Source of the DNA: Centropus unirufus
Taxonomy: Eukaryota > Chordata > Aves > Cuculiformes > Centropidae
NCBI GenBank assembly: GCA_013397695.1
Contig: VYZI01000118.1
Span: 2,249,816-2,313,815, forward strand
DNA length: 64,000 nucleotides
Direction: 5' to 3'
Position 1 is the first letter of the stretch, and each line of letters begins with the position of its first letter. The notes beneath the pieces were generated by a model. That model was not told the origin of the DNA and did not search any database. It saw nothing but the letters and a program-made list of their open reading frames with translations. Below are positions 11,613 to 25,458 of this stretch, piece after piece. The translations under genes and the position numbers were made by a program.

Positions 11613-14600
11613 GTAAGAGCAGAAGAAATGTTTGTCTCTTGCAGTGGAGTGGTCTGGCTGCTGTAGTAACATCACCCTTTAGAGGTCTGGAGTGTCTGGC
11701 GTGGGAAATTCAGCCCTTCTGGCTGCAGGGTTTAGGGCCCGTTCTCCACAGCGGTTTCCATCCGTTTGCATGACTTGTCTGTGTAGTCCAGACTCTGTCA
11801 CTGGGGGGTTTCCCACAGGCACAATTACATTCTCTGCTCGCTTGAGGCCCTGGGACCCTCCCTGATGCCAGCAATGCGGATAGGAATGCCATGACCCTGG
11901 ATGACACACCGTGAAGCACAGGGCTAGGTAAAACGGGACGCACAGTGATGTACTGTGTTAATGCTTCTGTTGAGTTGTCAGGTGTGATCACCAGCTGCCT
12001 CCTAATGCTGAGCTACTGAACTCAGAGCTGAGTAGGGCCTGACGTGAGCCATGTGCCGTGCAGGAAGGTGAAAGCATGTGACCTGGCCTTTAGTCTTCTA
12101 TGTAAACCATTCTCTTCTAAAGCTCAAGAAAGAGAGAATACCAAAAATACTTAGAGTTGAAGCTGACCTTTAAAGAAAAAAAAGGCCATCATTTAATAAA
12201 AGCTGCATTTCTGAGGTTTTTAATCTCAATTTTTTAACATTCAGTGTTAGTCTTAGGGACTCTTGAATATTTGTTGCTCCTTACTCTTAAGTATTTCTGT
12301 AAAAGTTCAAGATAAACTCCAAAGCAATTACATGGAAAAATTGGACTTGTTCCCAAAAGTATTATTTTTTGTCCTTTTGTGAAGTCTATGGTAGTTCTTC
12401 AGGAATGTTCTGTGTAATCAGATGGTTCCACGGCTTACGTTGTCTCCCAGCCCCTTAAAGTGTAGGGAGCGTTTGAGCATAAATGTAGACCTAACAATTC
12501 TGAAGTTTTTGGAAGCTTTACAGTTTTAGTATTCCGTAAATGTGTTTTCAGATGTGATTTTAGGTAACATCTGATTGCTGTGGTTGGGGTAACAAAATGC
12601 TCCAGCTGCAAGCACTTTGTGAAACCAGCACAGCTGTTTTCAAAGTGCTGAATTTTTTTCCTAGCCCCTTGCTCTGGCCAGACGGGAGTAAGGACCGTGG
12701 TCCCTCTGTTCACACTAACAGCGTTACACTTGGGTCGGCCCCAGCCTGGACCTCGCCGCGTGGTCCCGAAGCTGCGAGGAGGCGTAGGTCAGGGCTTCTT
12801 TCCGTGCAGGCTGTGTCTCCAGAAAGGCTCCCGGCCGGCAGACCCCGGTTCTGGTTAGCTGGAGCTGGAGCAGCCAGCCCCAACCGCGCTTGTGTATGAG
12901 GAGCTGGGAAGAGAGATGGAAATGGCAGCTTGCAGTTGGATAAAAGGCATCCTGTTTTAAAGGAGATGTTTGCCATCCACTCCTGGGATGGTTTAGCAAA
13001 TGCCATTTTAATCCCAGCTGTATGCAGCATCGTGTTTTATGCATTCACAAAGTTGGTCGTGCCCCCTTTTCTCTTTCAGGTTCTCTGGCACCTGGACATT
13101 TTTCGCCGCAGTTTCCGGCAAATCACAGCGCACAAATGTATGGGTGATTCCTGCATCTTCTGTGCTCTTAAGGTAAAATTTGGAAATAAATTTAAACAAC
13201 CTTAAAAAGAATCAAGCAGAACTATTTCTAGTATTTGATTAATACGTGTAAACAAACTGCCATCTGGAAATCTGAGAGCACTAAGGTAGCTCTGATGGAC
13301 AATCAAGCACTGAGTACTGGGTTTAAATTGCCTACAAACTAATAAGTTGGGAAAATGTTGCAGGTGAGGTTTCACATACAAGGGCCGTTATCAGTTGGGT
13401 GCAGATCATGGCGAGCCTCCGTGTTGTTTGAAAGGTTAGTTCAGCCACAGGAAACTGATACTGGTTTGCTTTGTATTTTTCTAATTTATCATTTGGTTTG
13501 TAACTATGATGCTGCATGCAGTTAGCATGCTCTTCAGGCATTACATTTCGTTTAGAGCTACTTTAAACATTGGTGTAGAGAAGGGCATCTGGCCTTAAGC
13601 CTTTCTGTTCAAAACTCTTGCTTACGTAAGACAAAAAGGTATTTTCTACTGTGAATATCAATGTCTGCATTGAATGGCTCAGCTCTTTGTGGTCTCTGTT
13701 TTAAAAAAAACATCAATTCCATTTGTAGATGCATCTACAAAGAACTGACTGTCATAGCTGCTGCCCGGACAGCAAGATCGAGACGGGCTCTGATTCAGTG
13801 CTGTGTTATATGCTGGAGTAAATTGTGCAATACCGCATCTCCATTTGTCTCTACCCATTAATTTTTAGTGCTTCTGTTTTTTTGTGCCCTCCTTTCTAAG
13901 CTTTTTAATTTCAAACCATGGCTCCCTCTAACCTTGTGGGAGAAGCGTATATACGTGCAAACACGATGAAAACACCAGCTTTAATCTTCCTGAGCTGTGA
14001 TTTTTCTTTCTAAATTGGGACTGGGACATTTTCTTTGATCACAAATGGGTTGTAAAATCCAACTGAATGTAAAAAGTCGTTGTGGGACAAGTTATTGCCT
14101 TGAATTCTGTGTGCAGTAGTGAAAAGGACAGACAGGGTGTCTTATATGCATGGCAAAATAGAGAGTGCAAGGTTTGAATTAGGATCATCTGAAGTTCACA
14201 GGCAATATTTATAGTATATAAGCTGTCTTGCTATTGTTAAGTGACTTTACAGGTGCTCTGGTAGAGACAGGCTTGAAATGAGCTGTCTATTGAGATTTTG
14301 GGCTGTTTCCCTTGCAAATGAACAGCAAAAAGGAGACTATTAAGTACTGAAAGAAGATAAGTAATTTCCTACTGGAAGAAGGAAATTTGTCTCAAGACAT
14401 ATCTGTTGAAATGATGAGACAGGGTTAGGAGCAAGGTAGTACATCCCGAGCGAGAAGCACAGCTATCCAGACAAAGAATAGATGATAAATATATTCCCTT
14501 CCTTATGGGAAGGCGGTGAGACTTAGGTATGATCTGGTTTGGGTTCATTCAGTTCAGCTGCATAAATCATTTGAAGATAATTCTTTGATCATGCCCTTGC

Positions 14601-17600
14601 GCGTTGCTAGATGGGTGTTGACATTCTTTGGTAGCTGGGATGAGGATGGAAAGAACAGGATTTAGGACATTATAAGCCAAGGAAAGACCAGGAGATCGAG
14701 ACAGGTTCTGCCATTTTGGTGAAAGTAGACTGGACTCTTGAGGCAGAGTTGAGAGGTTTTAATAAATGTGAGTCTTTCTCTGACTGAGAATACTGAAAAA
14801 GAAGAGAGGGAGGAAGAGAAGATGTTACAGAAAAAGGAGGGAGCAAACCTTTGTAGGACTGAAATTGAAAGATGAACTCGGGTTGATGATGCCTCTGGAT
14901 CAGCCGTGCCAGGAGGAGAGGGGAAGGCACTCCAGTGAGACTGGAAGATGATGGGGTGTCTGGAATGTACGTGTTAAAAGCAGACATGGGGTGAAAGAGT
15001 GCTTAGTTGTGTTGATAAAACCCTTGGTTTTGATGCCTTGTGAAGTGTGCGGTATGCTATTATAAACTTGGAAGAGTCAGGTAGAGTTGCAGGATTCACA
15101 GACGTGTGCCTGCAGCCGTATGCCGAGTTCTTAAATTAAGGAGTCTTGGGAAGAAAAATGCTGCTCTCTCCTTGCTCACAGATATCTGCAAGGATTTTTG
15201 TTGTTGGTTTCCTGTCTGAAGTTCCTGCCAATGCCCTGCTTAGCCAGAAGGTGTTACAACCCGTAGTTTCCAACAGAGCAAAACGATGCACCCCATCTCT
15301 GCGCGTAACTTTCAGGTGGCTGTGTCCAGAATTCCTGTAGCTCACAAAGCTCAACGTGCAATGATGAACTTTGGAGAAACGCGTAAACAAGTAAAGAATT
15401 ATCTGGACAAGTAGTTCTGAATATGGGCAGTAACCAATACTTGACCCCAGTAAATAAATGAATGCTGACTGGCTTTAATACAAACCAAGGCGTTTGTATT
15501 TTTTCCAGCTACAGTCTGTTCTTCATGGGAATTTGTTTTCTACCCAAGCCTATTCTAGAGCTTTCAGAAAGTTTACAGATATCTATTGTAAAACTATATA
15601 AGAGAAAAAAAAAAAAAGAAGGTAGAAATGTATTTGTTAGAAATTAGAGAACTGTTTTATTCATGGATCCCTTATGTTCACAGAGTAACTCGCAATGTTT
15701 TTCTCTGGTGATACCAGGACAAGTTTCCACCTTTATTAACTTCTATAAAATGCTGGTGTGTGTGCATAAATACTGGAAAATTTCTCCCCACCTTTATGTT
15801 GTTATGAAGTCAAAACATATTGTAAAACTCTAATAAAGGGTGTCATGTAACTTTTAAGTTGAATTGGGGATGTAAAACTCGCACCGTTCTAAAAATGCCA
15901 AACGCCAGAAGCATGGGCTGTCTCCCTTGGTGTGACAGGCAGCGGTACGGACTGATAGTGCCGTGCACAAGGGCAGCCCCACGCCATGGCGATGGTTGTA
16001 TCCATCTCCATGATCTCCTCAGCCGGCAGCAGTGGAGGAGCAAAGGCCGTTTCAGGTATGTACGCCTTCCCTGCTTGGATCAGCGTTCCCAAACCGCTCT
16101 GGTTTTCCTCTGTAAAAGCCTGGCACGTACTGCATGTGAACTTGACCAAGACCAATGGGATCGTGTGCTTCATGTGCCCCTCGTACTGCAAGCGCCACCC
16201 CGAGCGTGTTTGTGTCCTGCTGCAGCAGGGTCCCCTTCCCTTCTGGGCAGCCCTCAATCTGCCGTCCTGCCCGGGGAGCCCAGCTCAGCCTCCGGGTCAT
16301 CGGCATCCTCTTTTTCTTGAATCCTGCCTTAGGCATTGCTAAGATGAGGGAGAGGATATGGCTGGATCCAGTGGGAATGCAAGCATTTGGAGCTCAACAC
16401 CATGTGAAAATGTCCCGTTAGGCTCTGGGGAGAGGTAAAGAGCCTTGCATGCTGACAGGTGGAGATGCGTGTTCTTCTCCAGGGCACGCTGGGACTGCCA
16501 GATGGCAGCTGGACCCGGGGAAGGGGCAATGACCTGGGGGAGGTGTCTGCATCGTGTCCCAGGCTCCCCTCCAGGGTCCCCTTGGCGGGACAGCCAGCAC
16601 CTGCTGCGTACAGGGGGGGTTCACGCTCTTTCCTGCTTTGAACACTTGCTCCCAAGGTGGCTTTCTCTTCCCACTGACTTCAGGGGAAGACGGTCCTTGC
16701 TAAGCTAAATTTAGCCTGAGTAACACCAAAGTTGTATTTTTCCGATACTTTCTTGGCTTGCTGCAACTTTTCTAGGGATACTGATGTCATGCACCGTACT
16801 TACTGTAAATGCTTGGCTAGCTCTGTAAATATAATTTGTAATTCTGAATTACTTTTTATAAAGTGAGGGATCACAGGACTGTGGTGTCATACCACATCAC
16901 GCTTTATGCTCGTACCACATTGACGACATCCGTTGCACAGATCCTTGAAGGGATTTTGAAACCTGCTGTGCTACCTGGCTATGTTCATGTGGCTACAAAA
17001 TGAACCCTGAAATCACTCCAGAAATATGCTCGTTGGTTCATTGGAAGGAATCTTGCACCAACAGCTATCGAAAGTGATGGGACAGCCTCAGACTCTGCGC
17101 TGGAATGCCAAGTGCTGTTCCTTCCGATGTGGCATTATTTGTGTACACAAGCTGTCCTCACCGCTCTGTGCTTTGGCTGCCCAAACACTGGAGCAGCTTT
17201 TTGATTTATTGTTAACGTTGCAGTCTGCTGTGTTGGGTTTTATTTTCCTTTTTTGAGAGCCTGGCTTAGGTTTGGTGTTTGTTTATCACAGCTGGAGGAG
17301 GGCAGGAAGGGGGAAATCCGTCCACTGTACTGAGCGTGCCACAGAGAGTTTGTTCTCCTTCCAGGGATTGTACTGGGAGCTCTGTAGTGCCAGGATATAG
17401 GACAGAGTGTTTTTTGTAGTTTGCAAAGAAGAATGCTCTATTGATTGATAAATTCCAGTAGGGCCAGTCTTTTCGGTACTTCAGTCATGTGCAACAAAAG
17501 CAGGAAGAATGTGAATTTTCTGTGTAGAAATTAGTTTGTTTTCTAAGGTGAAAACAGAACAATAGGGTATTGGAGTGCTTTTAAAGAAGTGGAATGACTG

Positions 17601-20600
17601 TAGTTCATGGTTCTTATTAGCCACTGGATTGGAATGGAGGGATTTATTATGGAAAATTAAGATAGTAATAGGTTGGTTGCATAGATTTCATCCTCTTTTT
17701 GTGTTTTGCTCCAAAGCAGGCTAGTAGTTGAGCATAAAAGAGCAATAAAAATTTATAGAATAATGACTTTAATTGTTTAAACTGGTTTGGGTCTTTGTTT
17801 TTTTTTTTTTTTTTGCTTGGCACTTGCAGTTAACTGCCTGAAAAATAAACTGGTACCAAGTACGGTTTCCTGAGTTAATAAACTTGTAAGTGAAGCTTCC
17901 AAGTACTGACTGCATATTTTGATCTTGATAAAGCAGTTAATAAATTGTCACCCAGTTATGTCCTCCTGAAAAGAGGAAAGTATATTTTTATTTGACTTTG
18001 GCAGTAGCCAAGGGGGCCTGACTTCACAGTCCTTGTTGAGGTCGTTATATAAATGTTTAGGGCACAGTGTAAGCAAAAGTAGAAGAGAGACTGTAAAAGA
18101 AAGCAATAAATGGAGATCTAGGTTGATTGTTATCAGACTTGAAAGTCTGGAAAGAGATCCAAAGAGGCAAAGCCAAATAAGATTAATGAGCACCCTTGAA
18201 GGCGACTATAAAATGAGGAAATGTGGGGAAGAAACATGAGTGGAAATGCTGAGGGTGGAGGCTGATGTGGTAGGGTTGGAGAAAAGTGATTTTTGCCAGA
18301 CAGAATTTTTAGTGAAACAAGTTTTTGTGCTGATAAAGAGGCTGAAGCAGGAGGAGAGTGTAATGTTCTGAATGAGAGATTGGGTAGACGAGAGAAAAAA
18401 GCCCCCAGCAGTGCAATGGAGTAAAGCATGACGAGAGAAGAGAAGCCAAGTCCCCAAAACCCAGAAAAATGAGTGTCACAATTGCATTGAGAGCAAGAGT
18501 AACATTGATATGTTGAACAGTGAGGAGTGAGGGTTGGCCACTTTAATATTAGTAGCTTTTTCTACAAGGCAGAAACTGTTAATGTAGGAAACACTGAAGC
18601 ACTTGAGAGGCATGTGTTTTTCTTAGGAAAAATTAATGCACCACTAGAGCTGCAGCTACATCCCCGTCCAGGAGGAAGAGCTGCACAATGCAGGAGGAGA
18701 GTGCTTGGTTCTCGGAAAGCTGCTGAGGACAGAACTCGGTGCGTGCACACTGATGTGGATCAGGAGCCGTTGTCTGTTGTCTTCAGGCACCCATTCGTGC
18801 CCGTGCCAGCCTGCCACTGCCTGCTTGGTGACCAAGTCATGTGCGCGTGTGTGCCACGTTTGTCATCAGCTTGGTTAGATGCACCTTGTAGATGTCCGCT
18901 GGCCCCAGATAAGCTGAGTACTTCTTCTCTAGGGAGAAAAGGGATTCCGAACAGTTAGAGATAATGCGGAGCAGATCTCTTAAACTGTGAGGGAATCCAC
19001 GTATGTTTCAGCTTCAAAATCCTTAAAATTTAAAAAAAAACTCTGATGTCAATCCCACTCATTACCTCAAGAATAATTGCTATCTTTGTTCTCTAACCGA
19101 GTTAAGAACAACAAATTTAATGGTCATACATGTAAATGTTAGCATTCTGACACAGAAAGCCACATTTTGGCTTCAGTGGTTGTCTCAACTCTTAGATTAT
19201 TTTCCTTTGAAGCTTTAGAAAGTCCCTGTGGATCCCCACTCTTCAGAGACTGGAAGGGATCATTTTAGGACACCACGGGCTTTGCAAGCATTTGTTCTGA
19301 GGTCTGTCAGGAGCCCAGACCTGGAGGAGAAAGGACGGGAAGCTTTCTGTTCCAAAGGTAAGAAAAAGCCTTTGGAATGGCAAGAAGCCAAGGGAGGCAC
19401 AGTGATGGACTGGCTGGGATGGTAAGGAATTCCCAAATCTGGATGCCTCAGGGCAAGCTGGTGAAAGCTCAACTGTGCAGTTGTAGTTGATCTCGATTCG
19501 GTACTTGGGAAGGACTAGATGCAGCTAGATTGACCTTGAGGCAGTTGATTCCTATTAAAGAGCTGTTGTGCTTCCCCGTTCCGCTGTCTCTGCTACTCCT
19601 TGCAGACCTTTGAAGGTGTGCAGGGAAGGCGGCAGGGAGGGGATGGACTGCTTTTTTATCTAGCGCTCAGGAATGAAGTGTAACCAGATGATGTGCTTCC
19701 TGACTGAGCATCCCTCGCTCGGCTGTTCTCTGTCTTGGCTTGTGCTCTTACTGACTCTTACGCTAAGCTAATCCATGGGTTTGGGGTTTTTTTTCAGTTC
19801 CCCATACTTGATTTTAGTTACTGAAAACGGGTAAAACAGGAGAGACCTTCTCCATGAAGCTTTTGGCACTGTTGTTTCAAATTGTTGCTGCTACTGGGGA
19901 TTCACTCATTGTGCTGGAACAAATCTGTTGGTGATTAACAGTATCACCCGCTGGCGAGGCCTGGAATTAGAGAGAGATCTGATTTAGGGAACAGAAAATG
20001 ATGAAACTGCAGGAAATGCTGCACCTGAGGCTGACAGATGGGACCGACCTGATCTGAAGGGGAGCAAAGAACCCATCCTGAGAAATAAGGGGAATGGGAA
20101 ACATCTCCCCCACTCCCACCCCCCAAAAAAAAACAAACCAAAAAAACAACCCAAGCCCCCTGACCAAAACCCAACAAGAACCAAAACTCACTGTGTTCAA
20201 AGTGCTTTTGAGTCCATCCGAGGTGTCTCGTGTTCCAGTGTGCTCTGCGCTGTGCAGCACCGTGATTGGAGCTTTATTGGATTAAAATGCACAATTACCC
20301 ACTGGTTTTAAGACTTTTTTTCCTCCTAATCTAAACGAGGCTACACCAGTGCGTGCTGTGTCGTTACAACCCCTAGGAAGCATTCTTAAATGTAATATTG
20401 GGATGTTCTCAGTTTTACATATTAGAATTCTTCCCATGATTCTTAGATGTTACTGAATTGTTTCTGTTCTGTGGTTGTGGTAACAGCTTTCACACTTTTA
20501 TGATGTTTATACTTAATGAAAGTTTTATGGTTTTAATTATGAAGTATTTATTTTGTAATGCAAAAAAATGTAACTTGCAGGACCTTGTGAAAAACTTTCC

Positions 20601-23600
20601 TTATTGGATCTCTTTATGCTGTTAGGTGTGTTATGGAAAAAGTGAAGTATGCAATTCATGCAGAGATGAGAATTTAAAATGGCACTTTGGGTTTGCTTGC
20701 TCGCTCCTGCTTTTCCTTCGCCTGGGGCCTGCGTTGTCTCCTGCGCACCAGGAGTGCGGAGCCATGGCAGAGCTGCCCCGGGCCCTGCCCATCCGCTCCT
20801 GCAGCGAGGCCGCGTCCGGCAGAGTCCCTCAGCTCCCAGGTCTGAAGTGGGATTGATGATAACCAGGATAAACACATTTCTAAAGCACAGTCATGAGTAT
20901 TTTCAAGTGCTCTTAAATTATTTAATGCCGGGGGCTGAAGCCGAATGAATTGTTTCACTGCTTTTTTTTGAGGTCCACTGAAATGAGAAAATGTGCTAAT
21001 GAAACCTGAAGCGTTCCCTGTTATCAGAGTGACAGCAATGGGAATCAACGTTGTTAAGCACGGAGACGCTGTCATTCTTCCCATTTGTGTATATGTATAT
21101 ATAAAAGGTAACTGAGAAGAGCTGCTGCCTCTCAGCCCTCTCTTCGTTGCCACTGTCCTCGTCGTTACTTGGCACTAGTGAAGGCAGCTCTAGAAGAGGT
21201 ACGGGCTGCAGCTCGGTGGTCCCTCACCCACAAATGAGCGTGAGGAGGACTGCCAAACAAACCCAGCAGTACAGAGAGACGGGCGTTTTACCTCAGTGTG
21301 AGGTGCCGTGTGGGCGCGCTGAGCGGCACCGCTCGCGTGGCAGGCACGGCCCGGGCCGCTGGGCTGGCTGCGCTCGCCGCCTCCTCACAGCCAAGGTGGC
21401 ACCACTTGGCACCAGTTGACCTGCTTGTTTTCTGATTGGGTACAAATAAGAACAGTTAAAGGAGAAAAAGATTCAGATCCTTTATTTCCAATTCATATAG
21501 GCCCCGGGTATGCTGGGCAGGAGTTCCCTGTATTTAAAGGATAAAAGGATTCACAATGAACATCGCTACGGATTCGCAGTGTGGCAAATCGGTTTGAGGC
21601 TGGCTTTCTCCTTGTTTGACTCAGATTAGAAGGCAGAAAAGCCACGTGGTGCGCAAGTGAAGATGATCCTTTGGTTTTTTTTTGTCTTGCAGTAGGAACA
21701 GAGCTTTTATGGAATCTTCGGGGAGATTGTGAGAAAAGCTTTATAGGAAAGGACAAGCAGGGTTTTGAGACTGACTCCAATCAAGATGGTTGCTTGTCAC
21801 ATGAAATGAAGTAGAAAGAGCAGAGTGGAGATGGAGACAGAATGGTCTTGCATGAAAATAAGGGCTAGAAGTTTTTACTTAAACTGAGGATTCTGCATAC
21901 AGAATTACATTCCTGTTTTTTTGGGGGGAGGGGCGCGGGGGGCGCAATGAGAGCTAAAACGACTGCTCAGAAGGTTTTTGGGTGTCTCACACACATGTGC
22001 ATACGCACACGCACAAAGGAAAAGTGGGCTTTTAATCAGTTGGGAATAGGTATTAAACTTTCGTGCATACAACTCGCACTTCAAATGATGATGAGTCTTT
22101 ATAAAACTGCTTGTCCGTACCAGATAAATGTGAGTTACAGTCAAGGAAATGTAGGTTTATGGGAACAAGTGAGCAGCTGGCTGTACACAGGAGCTGCTGT
22201 TCATGTTGTGCCTTTTCTCTGCTGCCTCCTGACCCAAAAGTCATCTAATTCTTGGCTACTTCTTGGATGTACTGGAAAGTAAATTCCTTAAGAGTGCAAG
22301 GAGCAGGTTTTGACTGTTTAATGGCTAAGACATTTGGAAAAAGTTGCTTGAAAGAGGAAAGGTGGTGGCATATGCAAGAAGAAATCTGCCGCGGTGGGAG
22401 GGAAAAAGTGAACCACAGAGGGAGAAATAGGGAAAAAAGTGAGGAGGTTTTGGTGTCCATTATATTTGCTTCAGGAATCAAATTTTGAGGACGATCCATG
22501 GGCAATGGACACTGAGGGAAGTTTACCCCCAAGCTCTCCGCTCTTCCTTGGATACGTGAGAGGAAGGAATGCAGAAAGACGGATGTGGTTTCAAAGGGGG
22601 AACGTTTAGGATTTTCACTTGTAGTCACTGTACAAGTACCTGTGTGTCGCTCGTTCCAAGTGACATAAAGGCTTGAGGTTTGTTTTCAGGTAACTTAACT
22701 GTTCCTTGTTTTGCTATAGGGCATCTTCAACCAGTTCCAGTGTAGCAGCGAGAAGGTCCTGCCCTCTGATGCCTTGCGCACCGCTCTGGCAAAGACGTTC
22801 CAGGATGAGCAGCGCTTCCAGCTGGGCATCATGGATGATGCTGCTGAGTGTTTTGTGAGTATAACTGAAAGGCGGTTGGACAGGTGCAGCTGCAGACACC
22901 CGCCTCCCCAGATTCCAGCACACCTTGCATGTGTGGCTTGGAAAAGCCCACAGAGGGATCCCCAAGATAAAGTGACCCCAGCATTTGGTTTGAGAGTCAT
23001 TGCTAATGGTTTTGAAATGGAAACATCAATGTTACCCATTTTTACAGTTACTTTTGCATACATGCAGGCTCATGTGGGTCTTGGATATAAATTGTAAAAA
23101 AAAATCTCCCTGAAAGAAGGATCCAGGGTTCTGATTTTAAGGATCACCTCAAAAGCCTGAAAGGATGTTTTGTTTGCCAGTTATTCTGAAACTGTTCTCA
23201 CAGACTGTAGGTAGAGGAAAGTAAAAGTAAACAAACAAGCAGACACAACCCAACACAGTTCTTTGCCTCAGTAAGCTGAGGTAAGCAACAGTAAACTGGA
23301 TCATTTCCAAGTATTTCTGTTGCCATGTTTGTAAACCATCTGGGTTTTTTGCAGGCTGGTTATCTCACCGGTGTGGTTGGGAGATGGCTTTTACACTGAT
23401 CTTCAGTCCCTAGGTTCACCCACTTGCTTTCTTATTATACTCAAACTTGGCATCTGTTATGTCAAGAACTTACTCTTACCCACATTTCCTCCTTTTCCTT
23501 CTTCAGTGTCCCAGAACTTTCTTCACCTAATCGGGAGGTATTTTTATCTTGCTGACCTATGGCTTCTCCCCTTTTTGGAAATGATGGTGTCCATAGGGTG

Positions 23601-25427
23601 GCCCAAGTGTCTTTGTATCCTACTTGGTTCTTAACAAGATGTTAATTCTTAAACAAAGTACAATCATAGTGGATTCACTACTGCAAAGTAAGATTTGTCT
23701 CAGGAACAGCACCTATCAGCGTGGAATCTCATAGATGCTGAATCTTTCATTTCTTATACCTACTTAATTTGACACTTGTACTATAAGAGATTGTAGAAAT
23801 GGGAGAGGTGCATAGAGCTATTATAGTTCTTCTCTTTAACTAGTGCGTTTTTGATAACCCAGGCTATCTTCTGTTTTAGAATACCGATATAGCAAAATAG
23901 TATAATTTAATGACTTCAATTAAAATGGGAGTAGATCATACCAATAAAGCCTCAAGTGAACTCAATTGTATCAGCCTGCGCGGGAGCCCCTGTGAGCACA
24001 GTCACGTCAGACTGCAGTCCAGCACTTGAGCAGAGCACCGTATGTGGTAGAATGTGGGAAATCTTGATTTGGTTTCTTCCTTGAGAAAGCTAATCTAAAC
24101 AGTCCATCTAATACTGCTGTGGGAGTCCCCACAAGCAGAGGTTTTCTAGGTTAACCGTACTGGCACAAGGACAGTTAAAACGGGTGCAAGTTCCTTTTTG
24201 AGGTTAAGCTTTAAGGCAGAGATAATTCCATAGCTTTTCACTTAGACTTTTCTGCCCTGAAGGCAGAGATCTGATTTAAATGGCGTAAGTGCCTAGATTC
24301 TAAACTTCAAGGGAAATTGTATGGGGTCAGCTGTTTTGCCTAATAATTAATCTTGCCCTTGCTATAGCAGGCCTATAAACCATCCAGACAGCTCACAGTG
24401 ATAGTGAAAAGTGGCACCCACAGAGTGATGTTGGCTACAGTAGGAGGAGAGGGGATCTTGAGTCAAAAACTCCAGGAACTTGAAAACGAATAGAGTGGTC
24501 TGAAATAATATCTAGAAAATATTCAGTGCTTTTGTTTCATGCAGAATTTAGTTTGCCTCTTCATTTACTAGTTCTCCCCCTTTTTTTGGCAGAATGTATA
24601 TTTGCTATATTTAAAAGCCCTTGTGGAATATAGAAAGTGGTTTGGATTGCTTTGTGTTGATAAGGAGAAATTCGTGGCAATCCAGGGATGTTAAAAGTGC
24701 AGAGCTGCTCTGCCTGTTACATTTGGTTAAATCGGTTGATGCCTGAGAATTGGACAGAAAAATCAGTGACGGAGTCCTCAGCTGTGCTAGTGAGTACAAG
24801 AAATGGTATCTGACACAGCACTTCAAATCAGAAGTGGTAGCCATTTGCTTTTGTATCAGAGAAATGTAAACTTCTTTGTTTTCTAAGCAGTGTTCAAGAA
24901 TTTGCAGGAGCCTTCTGTCTCTGTGAAGAACACTGATGAATTATTGAATCCGACGTGCTTTCGTGATTTATATTTCGACTTTTGTCTACGTTTGTAATGA
25001 TGCAATGGGTTTTGGTTTTTTTTTTGCTTCTCTTTGGCTAGGAAAACCTATTAATGCGAATACACTTCCACATAGCAGATGAGACAAAGGAAGACATTTG
25101 CACTGCGCCACACTGCGTTTCCCATCAGAAGTTTGCCATGACCCTGTTTGAGCAGGTGAGGTGCACGCGCTGGACACGTCACCAGCTCTCAAGCTTCCCA
25201 CGTCCATTCCCAAGACATGCATTGCCACGGCAAAAAAAGATACAAGCAGAAGTGTTGCTGTGGAATACCTGTCTAATGTTGTCGATGTGTTGTGTTTTCT
25301 TTCTCTTCAGTGTGTTTGTACCAGCTGTGGTGCCACCTCTGACCCGTTACCTTTCATCCAGATGGTACATTATATTTCCACAACCTCACTCTGGTGAGTT
25401 GAGAGTTTTTCAGGAAAGATAACTTTC

Positions 25428-25458
<31 letters not shown>

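Larger units (their letters stand above)
13173..22719 (+). other. USP54 intron 2, the longest intron
   Basis: A 9,547-nt GT-AG intron. It holds purine-rich blocks at about 14,660-14,990 and 18,060-18,450, a region at 15,859-16,342 where several frames on both strands are open, T-runs near 17,798-17,814, a C/A-rich tract at about 20,104-20,190 and a CpG-dense patch near 21,300-21,390. None is a recognisable gene or USP54 exon. Confidence 0.9.

Noticed and set aside
19944..20260. Antisense Gly/Phe-rich open frames
   Set aside because: They are translations of a C/A-rich low-complexity tract on the + strand.
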